Source of the DNA: Acholeplasmatales bacterium
GTDB taxonomy: Bacteria > Bacillota_I > Bacilli_A > ML615J-28 > CAG-313
Assembly (NCBI GenBank): GCA_003539625.1
Contig: DPOU01000031.1
Span: 1-20,295, forward strand
Length of the DNA: 20,295 nucleotides
Direction of reading: 5' to 3'
This document shows, piece after piece, positions 1 to 6,834 of this stretch. The notes under the pieces are model-generated. The model saw only the letters and a list, made by a program, of their open reading frames with translations. It had not been told where the DNA came from and did not search any database. Position 1 is the stretch's first letter. Each line of letters opens with the position of its first letter. The position numbers were made by a program, and so were the translations under genes.

Positions 1-60
1 ACGATGATTGACAACCCGTCAAGTAAGGGGTTGATATATACTTATTGGTTTAAATTATAA
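1..60 (+). CDS. Possible 3' end of a + strand gene cut by the window edge
   Basis: Frame 1 is open from the first base to a TAA at 58-60 and would encode 19 residues ending in ...YTYWFKL. The other two + frames close within the first dozen bases. I do not recognise the peptide. Nineteen open codons is short enough to occur by chance in AT-rich DNA. A 6-bp inverted repeat (CAACCC at 12-17 with GGGTTG at 28-33) lies inside it. This is a weak candidate only; the preceding sequence would settle it. Confidence 0.2.
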   Translation, partial: TMIDNPSSKGLIYTYWFKL

Positions 61-177
61 CATTATTGTTAATTACTAAATATATTAATGTAGTTAATTT
101 ATATTAATATATAAGTCAATTACTTATTCAAATGTTTTACAAATATTTGGTCAAATTTTGTAAATACTATTATATAT
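61..177. other. AT-rich intergenic stretch with an imperfect dyad
   Basis: No gene is visible here. The only structure is an imperfect palindrome at about 136-164: an outer pair TTTACAAA (136-143) / TTTGTAAA (157-164) and an inner pair ATTTG / CAAAT whose centre is offset by half a base. It could be a protein-binding site or simply AT-rich chance. No promoter pointing in either direction is convincing. Confidence 0.25.
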
Positions 178-207
178 AAAAAAATGTCATCAATTAAATT
201 GATGACA
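178..207 (-). terminator. Intrinsic terminator of the lipoprotein gene
   Basis: Read on the minus strand, this is a near-perfect hairpin (10 bp with a 3-nt loop; arms 185-194 and 198-207, TGTCATCAAT / ATTGATGACA on the + strand) followed at once by seven T residues (complement of 178-184). It lies about 88 nt past the lipoprotein stop codon. Stem and U-tract match a rho-independent terminator for minus-strand transcription. Confidence 0.85.
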
Positions 208-220
208 CATATTGAGGGTG

Positions 221-239
221 TGGTACTATTTTAGTACCA
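221..239. other. Second hairpin in the lipoprotein 3' region
   Basis: TGGTACTA (221-228) pairs perfectly with TAGTACCA (232-239) across a 3-nt loop. On the minus strand it sits between the lipoprotein stop codon and the terminator at 178-207. It has no T-tract on either side, so it is not itself a terminator. It may protect the mRNA 3' end, or it may be neutral. Confidence 0.5.
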
Positions 240-294
240 TATATATTCTACCACTTATTTTAGTTATTTGCAAGAAATTAATTAATATTTTGAA

Positions 295-1296
295 TTATTT
301 ATCTTCTTTTGATTTTAATGATTCACCCATTTTTATCATTTCTAAACAACTTATATCGTTTGAAGCAATAGTATATTCGATACCATTCTCATAAAACTGA
401 ATGTTATTAGAGTTAACAAAAACAAATGCTCCACCCATTAAGTAAATACTACCATTAACATATTCTGTGGTTGCATCAGTTGTTAGGTTAACAAACTGTT
501 GAACTATTGTATAACTACATTCTCCCCCAAACTTCATTATTGCAAGTTTGTTTAAAGAAGTTCCGGTAATTGTTTCTTCTTTTAAAGATGTTCCTTCAGG
601 AAAATAAGTAGGATAACTTACTGTTCTTACAAATTCAATTGGATTGTTTTCATAATATGTATAAAGAGTTTCAAGGCTTTCAGAAACATTAAATAATTCA
701 TTTGTTAGTGCTGGATTTTGTTCAATTGATGTGATAACAAATTTTGTTAATAAATTTTTATTACCATCATATATTAAAACTTCTTTTGGCATTTTATTTT
801 CATCGAAAATAATTTTTTGAGTTGTTGTTTCATCTTCAGTGAACAACTTCGCCTTTAATTCTACAATTGTAGATTTACCTTCTGTTGTAGTTCTTAAATT
901 ACTATCTTGAACAATATCATTACTGAGAGATTGTAATAGATATGGGTAACTCATATTTTCTGGCCAACTGCTATTTACTTTAAAAGTTTTATTTATACTA
1001 GGTATAATTACATATACGCCTGAGTTGTTTTTAACCATTATTTGGGTTTCATTAACATTAGGATTTTGAATTTCTACACGATATTCACCAGGACTTCTAT
1101 AATACGTAGTTACATTGCATTCCTTAGTCCCACTTGGAAATGTTGATTCTAATCTACCAACTAATTTATATGATGTTAATTTGTTAACAATTTCTGGGAA
1201 AGTAGTTTCAACTTGTTTTTTCTTTTTACAACCTGTTAGTGTCATAATTAAAAATAAAATTAAAATAAAATTTATAATTTTAAATTGTTTTTTCAT
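295..1296 (-). CDS. Surface lipoprotein, LolA/YdcC-like
   Basis: This encodes a 333-residue exported lipoprotein. The N-terminus has two lysines, a hydrophobic core (about residues 6-21) and a lipobox L-T-G-C with Cys23 as the likely lipidated residue, so Lgt from this same window would be the modifying enzyme. After a KKKK spacer, the body is rich in beta-strand-like segments. An N-terminal half (about 35-210) resembles the LolA/RseB-type fold of the Firmicutes YdcC-like lipoproteins. A C-terminal part (about 225-325, around YPTYFPEG) resembles the DUF4367-type module often found with it. Its molecular role is unknown. The ATG follows a good ribosome binding site (TGAGGTAAAG). The gene stands alone with its own terminator and is divergent from the DUF378 gene. 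Lipoprotein status is secure; the fold assignment is from sequence character only. Confidence 0.75.
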   Translation of the reverse strand: MKKQFKIINFILILFLIMTLTGCKKKKQVETTFPEIVNKLTSYKLVGRLESTFPSGTKECNVTTYYRSPGEYRVEIQNPNVNETQIMVKNNSGVYVIIPSINKTFKVNSSWPENMSYPYLLQSLSNDIVQDSNLRTTTEGKSTIVELKAKLFTEDETTTQKIIFDENKMPKEVLIYDGNKNLLTKFVITSIEQNPALTNELFNVSESLETLYTYYENNPIEFVRTVSYPTYFPEGTSLKEETITGTSLNKLAIMKFGGECSYTIVQQFVNLTTDATTEYVNGSIYLMGGAFVFVNSNNIQFYENGIEYTIASNDISCLEMIKMGESLKSKEDK

Positions 1297-1379
1297 TATC
1301 TTTACCTCACTTGTTAAATTTTATGTATGTGATTTAAAAATAATGCTAATTAATATAGAATTTTTTTCCACTATTATTT

Positions 1380-1407
1380 TTGCATTTTTCGCAAACAATA
1401 ATAATGT
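1380..1407 (+). promoter_or_regulatory. Candidate promoter for the DUF378 gene
   Basis: TTGCAT (1380-1385), a 16-bp spacer, and TAATGT (1402-1407) lie just before the ribosome binding site and would give a very short leader. The match is moderate. A small dyad TTTGC / GCAAA (1379-1395) overlaps the -35. The remainder of the 136-bp divergent gap (1297-1432) shows no clear promoter for the lipoprotein gene. Confidence 0.3.
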
Positions 1408-1432
1408 AAATTTGTGATAGGAGGTAATTTTT

Positions 1433-1666
1433 TTGAAAATATTAAAAAATACAGCTTTAGTATTTCTTATCATCGGTGGACTTAACTGGGGTTTAGTCGG
1501 AATTTTCGATTTCAACCTTGTTTCGTTCTTGTTTGATGGATTTAGTGTTATTATTTCACGTATTATTTATTCATTAGTAGGTATTGCGGCAGTAGTATCT
1601 GCTGTAGCATGGGCAATACCAGATGATGATGAAGAATATTCCTACAAGAGAAATTACAATGCATAA
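1433..1666 (+). CDS. DUF378 small membrane protein (YuzA-like)
   Basis: A 77-residue protein with two hydrophobic segments (about residues 5-26 and 36-62) and an acidic then basic hydrophilic tail (PDDDEEYSYKR). The N-terminal pattern GGLNWGLVG, followed by N-L-V and then RIIYxLVGIAA, is the hallmark of the DUF378 family, which is widespread in Bacillota. No biochemical function is established. The start is TTG, chosen because a full AGGAGGT (1419-1425) lies 7 nt upstream and the protein then matches the family N-terminus. It is transcribed alone and ends at the bidirectional terminator at 1691-1718. Confidence 0.85.
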   Translation: MKILKNTALVFLIIGGLNWGLVGIFDFNLVSFLFDGFSVIISRIIYSLVGIAAVVSAVAWAIPDDDEEYSYKRNYNA

Positions 1667-1690
1667 CAATTTACAAATAAAAACCATGTA

Positions 1691-1718
1691 AAAAAGCTAA
1701 AGTTTTCTTTAGCTTTTT
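1691..1718. terminator. Bidirectional intrinsic terminator
   Basis: A perfect 12-bp inverted repeat (AAAAAGCTAAAG at 1691-1702 and its complement at 1707-1718) with a TTTT loop. The A/T ends of the stem supply a T-run on both strands. It therefore serves the + strand DUF378 gene (stop 25 nt upstream) and the converging minus-strand operon ending with whiA (stop at 1747). Confidence 0.88.
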
Positions 1719-1746
1719 ATTATGCACAATAAACGATAATTAATGA

Positions 1747-2721
1747 TTATTCGTTATTTTTTTCACTTTGGTTTTTAGTTAAACTATTTTTACTTGCTAA
1801 TTCATAATAAAATTGCATAAGTGATCTTAAACAATGGCTAACTCCTGATTTAGTTAAAGTTTTACCAAAATAATTATCTGAGAAAGCTGATAATTCATCA
1901 AGTGTTGAATCAGGATATTCCTCTCTCATTATTGATATTGTCTGAAGTCTAACTGGCATTTTGTTAAAGTAACCCATTTTTCTAATGTACTTTATTGCCT
2001 TTAATTGTTTGTTAGCTGTAACACTACTTTTTTTCAAATTAGCAATATCGCAATTGGTCATTCTATTTGCCATATTAGCAATATCACGAACTATTCTTGA
2101 ATCTTCAAAGTAAAATACACCACTTGATGCGCCAATATAGGCAAGACAGGCTGATATTTCTTCGCTTTTTTTGATATACAAAACATAGTTGTCTTTTCGT
2201 TCTCTAATTTTAGCATTTATTTGATTACTCGCAAGAATATGTTTGGCAACTTGAGCTACATCACTTCTGTGACAAGTTATTTCCAAGTGATAACAATTCT
2301 TTCTTGGATCATTAATTGATCCTCTAGCAATAAACAGTCCCCTTATGAAACTTGCTTTACAACAATCATTTATCAATAATGGATGTTTTATGTTAAGTGT
2401 ATCAAATGGATAAAGATTAAATTCACGAATTAATGGGTTTATGTTATTTGAAATTTCTAAATAATAATATCGTTTTTTATTTAGGTTATTCTCATCACCA
2501 TATTTTATTACTAAATTTACATCATAATTTTTTTTAACTATTTGCATTACTTTTTGTATAGCACTTAAAATATATGATTTAACAATAATATAGTTACCGT
2601 CTTTTGATATAACTATTTCACTACCACCATGAAGGATTCCCATCACTAAGGCTTTTTCACAACATTTATCGGTTAGTTCTACACTCATTAATTCTTTTTT
2701 TACTTCACTTGCAAAACTCAT
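1747..2721 (-). CDS. whiA: DNA-binding protein WhiA
   Basis: A 324-residue WhiA protein (family about 310-325). In Gram-positive bacteria WhiA binds DNA and influences cell division and chromosome organisation; in actinomycetes it controls sporulation. The N-terminal signature MSFASEVKKEL is present, then a LAGLIDADG-homing-endonuclease-like fold (roughly residues 15-200, including CCKASFIRGLF). A C-terminal helix-turn-helix region ends in LTKSGVSHCLRSL, the WhiA motif, with Cys in place of the usual Arg in HRLR. I place the start at the ATG at 2719-2721, because an upstream in-frame TTG at 2754 would add 11 unrelated residues that overlap trxB. With this start the gene begins 2 nt after the trxB stop. 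It is the last gene of the hprK-lgt-ppaX-trxB-whiA run. The usual neighbours rapZ and glmR/yvcK are absent. Confidence 0.95.
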   Translation of the reverse strand: MSFASEVKKELMSVELTDKCCEKALVMGILHGGSEIVISKDGNYIIVKSYILSAIQKVMQIVKKNYDVNLVIKYGDENNLNKKRYYYLEISNNINPLIREFNLYPFDTLNIKHPLLINDCCKASFIRGLFIARGSINDPRKNCYHLEITCHRSDVAQVAKHILASNQINAKIRERKDNYVLYIKKSEEISACLAYIGASSGVFYFEDSRIVRDIANMANRMTNCDIANLKKSSVTANKQLKAIKYIRKMGYFNKMPVRLQTISIMREEYPDSTLDELSAFSDNYFGKTLTKSGVSHCLRSLMQFYYELASKNSLTKNQSEKNNE

Positions 2722-2723
2722 AA

Positions 2724-3626
2724 TTAAATTTTTCTTACGATTGCCGAAGCACAAGTAATACCATCTGCCACAGCCGTTGCAATTTGTCTAATGTTTTTTT
2801 GAATGCAATCGCCTGCCGCATACAATCCTGTTACTTTTGTTTCACAATTTCTATCTACAATTATATATTTGTCTTCATCAAGAATATCAAAATTTTCTAA
2901 AAGTGTACTTGATGGAGTAAAACCAACATATATAAATGCGCCTCTTACATTTAAGACTATTTCATTATCAGAGTCACGATCTTTCGCAGTAACTTGTTCT
3001 AGTAAATCTTTCCCCGTAAATTTAGTAATAACATGATGAGTTACTAAATCTACATTATTTGCACGCATTACTTTTTCCATTAACACGGGATCTGCTCTGA
3101 AATGATGTCCTCTAGTTATTATTGTTACCTTCTTACAAATTTTTGCAAGATATAGTGCTTCTTCGATTGCGGAATTACCTCCACCAATTACAACAACATT
3201 TTGTTTTTCGTGAAAGCTTCCATCGCAAATTGCACAATAGCTGATTCCCCTACCCACATATTCTTCTTCGCCTTCTGCTTCAATCTGTTTAGCAATTGTT
3301 CCGGCTGCCCATATTACCATTTTAGATTCATAGTCGCCTTCTTTAGTGTGAACTACAAAATGTTCATCGCCTAATTTTTCAATTTTCATAACTTCTGAAA
3401 AGGCATAAGGTATTTTAAAATGTTTTACTTGGCGATACATTATCATTGCAAGATCAATACCAGTATTTTCAATATAACCTGGATAATTTTCAATGAGGGC
3501 AGTACTTATTAATTTCCCACCTGGTGTACCCTTTTCAACTATTAAAATGTTTAAGTTGGCCCTTCTTAAGAATAGTGCTGCTGACATACCCGCTGGTCCA
3601 GAGCCACATATTATAACGTCATACAT
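2724..3626 (-). CDS. trxB: Thioredoxin reductase
   Basis: A 300-residue FAD-dependent thioredoxin reductase, which reduces thioredoxin with NAD(P)H in the cytoplasm. Visible motifs: FAD-binding GSGPAG (residues 8-13), redox-active C131-A-I-C134 followed by DGSF, the second dinucleotide site GGGNSAIEEA (148-157), and the C-terminal FAD motif GLYAAGDC. One departure: the NADPH-phosphate-binding stretch usually written HRRxxxRA reads TRGHHFRA (171-178), so one of the two adjacent arginines is Gly173. Arg172 and Arg177 remain. This could alter cofactor preference. The ATG has a GAGGAA binding site. The gene starts 3 nt after the phosphatase stop and ends 2 nt before whiA. Confidence 0.93.
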   Translation of the reverse strand: MYDVIICGSGPAGMSAALFLRRANLNILIVEKGTPGGKLISTALIENYPGYIENTGIDLAMIMYRQVKHFKIPYAFSEVMKIEKLGDEHFVVHTKEGDYESKMVIWAAGTIAKQIEAEGEEEYVGRGISYCAICDGSFHEKQNVVVIGGGNSAIEEALYLAKICKKVTIITRGHHFRADPVLMEKVMRANNVDLVTHHVITKFTGKDLLEQVTAKDRDSDNEIVLNVRGAFIYVGFTPSSTLLENFDILDEDKYIIVDRNCETKVTGLYAAGDCIQKNIRQIATAVADGITCASAIVRKI

Positions 3627-3629
3627 TCT

Positions 3630-4280
3630 TTATAATTCCTCAATAATCTTTAATATTTCTTTGGGAGTATCAACTACATAACTTGCATGATGTCTTAAAA
3701 ATTCTTCTTGCTTAGTTCTACACCAAGTTACCCCAATTGTTTTTATTTTAGCATTGTTTCCAGTATCAATGTCAATTATTGTATCACCAATCATTATTGC
3801 ATTATTCATATTGAAATTATTTAAAACTTGATATATACCATCAGGATCTGGTTTTGCGATTTTTAGTTTTTCAGCTCCAATGATTAAATCAAAAAAAGGT
3901 GTTAGTTTACATATGTCTAAACCTTTTTTTACAGCATCGCTAACTTTGTTTGATACAATGGCAATTTTGTAATTACGCATTTTTAAATCTTTCAATAAAT
4001 CTAAAATTCCTGGAAATGCTTTTATGTATTTTTCCATTAAATTGTTGCTTATTACTCGGTAACATTCTATTAATTCATTTAATTGTTTTTTATCTTTGGC
4101 ATATTTACTAAATGTGTCAGCTAATAAGGGGCCAAAAAAAGCATCGGCTTCTTCATATGTTAATGGATAATTAGGTAACATTCTAGCAAAGGTTTGGTAG
4201 ACGGTTTCAATTATTAATTGATATGTGTCTAGTACAGTGCCATCACAATCAAATATTATTGCATATTCTTTATTGCTCAT
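3630..4280 (-). CDS. ppaX: HAD-family phosphatase, probable pyrophosphatase PpaX
   Basis: A 216-residue haloacid-dehalogenase-superfamily hydrolase. All four motifs are present: I, D11-C-D13-G-T with a following DT; II, Ser110 in AIVSNK; III, Lys143 in AKPDP; IV, GDTIIDID (Asp166, Asp170). A helical cap lies between motifs I and II, as in the Gph/PpaX group. Length and its position after hprK and lgt match PpaX of Bacillus, which hydrolyses the pyrophosphate made when HprK dephosphorylates seryl-phosphorylated HPr by phosphorolysis. Phosphoglycolate phosphatase is the main alternative; motifs alone do not decide. Its start overlaps the end of lgt by 11 nt, so translation is probably coupled. 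Confidence 0.8.
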   Translation of the reverse strand: MSNKEYAIIFDCDGTVLDTYQLIIETVYQTFARMLPNYPLTYEEADAFFGPLLADTFSKYAKDKKQLNELIECYRVISNNLMEKYIKAFPGILDLLKDLKMRNYKIAIVSNKVSDAVKKGLDICKLTPFFDLIIGAEKLKIAKPDPDGIYQVLNNFNMNNAIMIGDTIIDIDTGNNAKIKTIGVTWCRTKQEEFLRHHASYVVDTPKEILKIIEEL

Positions 4281-5325
4281 TTTGTTTTTCTTTCTTAGGT
4301 TTCATTACATAATCATCATATCGCATATTCGCACCTTCTTTATAAAGGGCATCCCAACAAGATATCATTTGGATTTTTTTGATGCGACGAACGATTAACC
4401 AAGTAATACCTAATACAATGTATATTATTGAAGTAAGTTCAGCCATCTTGATTCCTGTTGTTCCAAGATATAATGGGTCAGTTCTCATTGTTTCAACAAT
4501 AAAGCGAACGATACCATACCATATTAGATAAAAACTGATGCCATCACCAACTAATATTTTCTTGATATGTTTTCTTGCAATCATATATATAATAATACCA
4601 ATTAAATTAAGTACTGATTCAAAATAGAAAGTTGGATAATAGTAACCTGCACACAAGAAACCACTTGCATTAGAGTATGATATATACATTCTATTAATAA
4701 CAAAATTAGGAATTAACATATGTGATAAGGCCTCACGTTGAGCAATTAAAGTTGCATCGTCAAGCACAGTATATCTTGTTATTTCACCATAGTTTGCAAG
4801 ATTTGGTACTTTTACTAATCCACCAAACGCTTCTTGGTTAACAAAGTTTCCCCATCTTCCTACTACTTGTGCAAATAATATTAATGGTAATGCTATTTCA
4901 AGTAATGTTAATAGTTTTATTTTATTAAGTTTACAAAAAATTGGTAGATATATTGCCACCGCAATCAAAGCACCATGAATGGCAAGTCCACCATCTCGTG
5001 GGTTGATAACATCTAGGAAACTTTTATATTCAATCTCGTTTGCGGAAGCAGTAAAGATTACATAATATAATCTAGCTCCAATAATACCAAAAATAAGACC
5101 TAAAGCAAGTCCTGTTAAAACGGTATCACTATCTAATCCTAGTCTTTTACCAAAGCGATAGTAGCCATATAGCGTTCCAATAATTGCACCACTCATTATG
5201 ATAATGGCATACCACATTACTGATATATTACCGATAGTGAAAGCTATTCTACTACTGCGATCATATTCTGGTCGTAAATTTACCAAATAGCTATATATAC
5301 TATTCAATACTATTGTTAAATTCAT
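4270..5325 (-). CDS. lgt: Prolipoprotein diacylglyceryl transferase
   Basis: A polytopic membrane enzyme of 351 residues that transfers diacylglycerol from phosphatidylglycerol to the lipobox cysteine of prelipoproteins, the first lipoprotein maturation step. Signatures: GGLAIHGAL (112-120, with His117 as the family's essential-type His), GRWGNFVNQEAFG (156-168), and the late helix RFIVETMRTDP with Arg274, Glu278 and Arg281. About seven hydrophobic helices are evident. It is longer than typical Lgt (260-290). A segment of roughly 60 residues separates GRWGN from the next helix, and a charged C-terminal tail ends in KPKKEKQNEQ. It starts 5 nt after hprK behind a GGAG site and overlaps the phosphatase start. 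The lipoprotein at 295-1296 is a likely substrate. Confidence 0.95.
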   Translation of the reverse strand: MNLTIVLNSIYSYLVNLRPEYDRSSRIAFTIGNISVMWYAIIIMSGAIIGTLYGYYRFGKRLGLDSDTVLTGLALGLIFGIIGARLYYVIFTASANEIEYKSFLDVINPRDGGLAIHGALIAVAIYLPIFCKLNKIKLLTLLEIALPLILFAQVVGRWGNFVNQEAFGGLVKVPNLANYGEITRYTVLDDATLIAQREALSHMLIPNFVINRMYISYSNASGFLCAGYYYPTFYFESVLNLIGIIIYMIARKHIKKILVGDGISFYLIWYGIVRFIVETMRTDPLYLGTTGIKMAELTSIIYIVLGITWLIVRRIKKIQMISCWDALYKEGANMRYDDYVMKPKKEKQNEQ

Positions 5326-5330
5326 TATTA

Positions 5331-6236
5331 CTATTCTCCACCCTTGTATGTTTCATGAATACAACGATTTTGATATACTTCTTCAGCGTCATAGCCTGAT
5401 TGTTTTAAACGATAATTTAGAGCTGCACTTTCAACCAAAGTTGCAACATTTCTACCAGCGTCTACTTCAATTTGAATTTTTGGCACTACTGTATCAAAGA
5501 AAGTTTCTGCAGTTACTTTTGAAGTTTCACCTTTTACTAATTCAACTACTAATTGCAAATTCTTATGGTTTCTAATAGCACCTATACCATACATATTCTT
5601 TACATCAATCATTCCTAAATCTTTTATTTCCATAAAGCCTTGACGTTCTTTTGGTGCTTCACATACTACTCTACCCGGTTCAGGTTGATAAATTTTAGTT
5701 ATATCATCTGATATCATAATTTGACCTTTGTTTAATAATTCAAGTACGGTTTCACTTTTACCAATGCCATCTGCACCTTCAATTAAAACACCTACGCCAA
5801 ATACTTCTACCATTGAACCATTAATTTTGTTTCTTTGTGCAAGTTCACTTTGTAAATAATTTGTTAAATCACCAATAAAGCCTGAAGTTGAAAGTTTGCT
5901 TTTGAAAATAGGAATTTGACAAGCAATTGCTGCTTCAACGAATTCTTTTGGTGCGTCAACATTTTTAGTAAATACAAAAGCAGGAGAATTGTAACTAAAT
6001 AATTTAGCTAAACGTTCTTTCTTTTGACTTGCACTAAGCATATTAAATAAAGTTAATTCTTTAGTACCTATTACTTGAATACGATCTTTTTCAAAGTAAT
6101 CAAAATAACCACAATACATTTCAACACTTGGTCTACTTGACATTGCTTTAGTTACAGTACGTTCTAGATAACTGTTCCCATAAATTACTTCTAAATTTAA
6201 TTCTTTAACTAATTTCTTTAAAGTTACTTTATTCAT
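5331..6236 (-). CDS. hprK: HPr kinase/phosphorylase
   Basis: A 301-residue HprK homologue (usual about 310). In Firmicutes this enzyme phosphorylates HPr on Ser46 and removes the phosphate by phosphorolysis, controlling carbon catabolite repression. The N-terminal domain has the SRPxxE and GYF patterns (34-45). The C-terminal kinase domain has the P-loop GADGIGKSE (154-162), Asp177-Asp178, the signature MEIKDLGMIDVKNMYGIGAI (202-221) and AGRNVA. Several normally strict positions differ. The His in the usual TxxHG is Asn139, the P-loop Ser (GxSGxGKS) is Asp156, and RPGRN is DAGRN. It may therefore have altered kinase/phosphorylase balance. It overlaps the VanZ-like gene by 8 nt (ATGAATAA) and has an AGAGGTGG binding site. 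Family identity is firm; full bifunctionality is not. Confidence 0.9.
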   Translation of the reverse strand: MNKVTLKKLVKELNLEVIYGNSYLERTVTKAMSSRPSVEMYCGYFDYFEKDRIQVIGTKELTLFNMLSASQKKERLAKLFSYNSPAFVFTKNVDAPKEFVEAAIACQIPIFKSKLSTSGFIGDLTNYLQSELAQRNKINGSMVEVFGVGVLIEGADGIGKSETVLELLNKGQIMISDDITKIYQPEPGRVVCEAPKERQGFMEIKDLGMIDVKNMYGIGAIRNHKNLQLVVELVKGETSKVTAETFFDTVVPKIQIEVDAGRNVATLVESAALNYRLKQSGYDAEEVYQNRCIHETYKGGE

Positions 6237-6696
6237 AGTTCCACCTCTTTTTGTTTGTCATAACATAGCCTATGCTTGTGCCTAATATATTTAATATTAT
6301 ATCTAATACATCAAAAATACCTGTCTTAGTCATATATTGAATTAATTCAATACCAACAATAATTATTAATATATATAATATTTTAAAAATGGCATTTACC
6401 TTTAATATTTTTAAGAAGCATCCCATAGGTATAAAAATTAAGATGTTTCCAACGATATTTTTGAATACTACCTTATTAGTAAATAATATCTTAAACCAGT
6501 TATGAATGTAGGCTCCATCACTGAAATTATTATCATCACTAATTTTACGATCAAAGAGACAAAAATATAAAAATATTAAATAGATAATTAAGTAAAGTAT
6601 TAGATATATTGGTTTTTTGGTTATTTTAAAAATATTATCTATTAGAAAAAAACACAAAACAATTGCTAATATATAGACAACTATTTCATTTCTCAT
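6229..6696 (-). CDS. VanZ-like membrane protein
   Basis: A protein of about 155 residues with four or five hydrophobic segments. The VanZ-family pattern is clear: a conserved NIVGNILIFIPMG stretch, then ELIQYMTKTGIFDVLDIILNILGTSIGY. VanZ homologues are common in Gram-positive bacteria; the founding member gives low-level teicoplanin resistance, but the biochemical activity of most members is unknown. The ATG at 6694-6696 is preferred over a TTG at 6723, which would add nine polar residues. However, the ATG overlaps the -10 of a strong promoter-like element, leaving its true start open. There is no strong binding site (GTGG only). It heads the run into hprK with an 8-nt overlap. Confidence 0.8.
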   Translation of the reverse strand: MRNEIVVYILAIVLCFFLIDNIFKITKKPIYLILYLIIYLIFLYFCLFDRKISDDNNFSDGAYIHNWFKILFTNKVVFKNIVGNILIFIPMGCFLKILKVNAIFKILYILIIIVGIELIQYMTKTGIFDVLDIILNILGTSIGYVMTNKKRWNYE

Positions 6697-6723
6697 TATA
6701 CCACATCCCCGTGTGTTTTTCAA
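6695..6723 (-). promoter_or_regulatory. Sigma-A-type promoter of the hprK operon
   Basis: On the minus strand, TTGAAA (complement of 6718-6723), exactly 17 bp, then TATAAT (complement of 6695-6700) preceded by TGG, which makes an extended -10. This is close to consensus. Transcription would begin near 6688, inside the VanZ-like reading frame. It could therefore serve hprK and the genes after it better than the VanZ-like gene itself. From 6724 to the uvrA terminator I see no second promoter of similar quality. Confidence 0.7.
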
Positions 6724-6801
6724 TTTGCTTACTTTTATTATTTTAGTTTATGCTAATTTTGAATGCTCTATTAGAAAAAGCCTAAAAAGTTTATTGAATT
6801 T

Positions 6802-6833
6802 AAAAAAAACTTAGAATAAAATCTAAGTTTTTT
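6802..6833 (-). terminator. Intrinsic terminator after uvrA
   Basis: A perfect 12-bp stem (AAAAAACTTAGA at 6804-6815 and its complement at 6822-6833) with a 6-nt loop. On the minus strand it is followed by a run of T (complement of 6802-6809, partly in the stem). It lies one base past the uvrA stop codon. It closes the long groES-to-uvrA gene run and insulates it from the hprK operon. Confidence 0.88.
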
Positions 6834-6834
6834 G

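Noticed and set aside
211..240. A + strand sequence resembling a T-box core (AGGGTGTGGTAC) followed by a hairpin
   Set aside because: The T-box consensus AGGGTGGNACCGCG is broken by two extra bases and lacks the CGCG part. There is no specifier stem, and no + strand gene follows; downstream is the antisense of the lipoprotein gene.
2722..2754. An upstream TTG start for whiA adding 11 residues
   Set aside because: WhiA proteins begin with MSFASEVKKEL, the added residues match nothing, and the extension would overlap trxB. The ATG at 2721 is better.
6697..6723. An N-terminal extension of the VanZ-like protein from a TTG at 6723
   Set aside because: That TTG is the first half of the -35 hexamer, has no binding site upstream, and adds nine polar residues before the first membrane helix.
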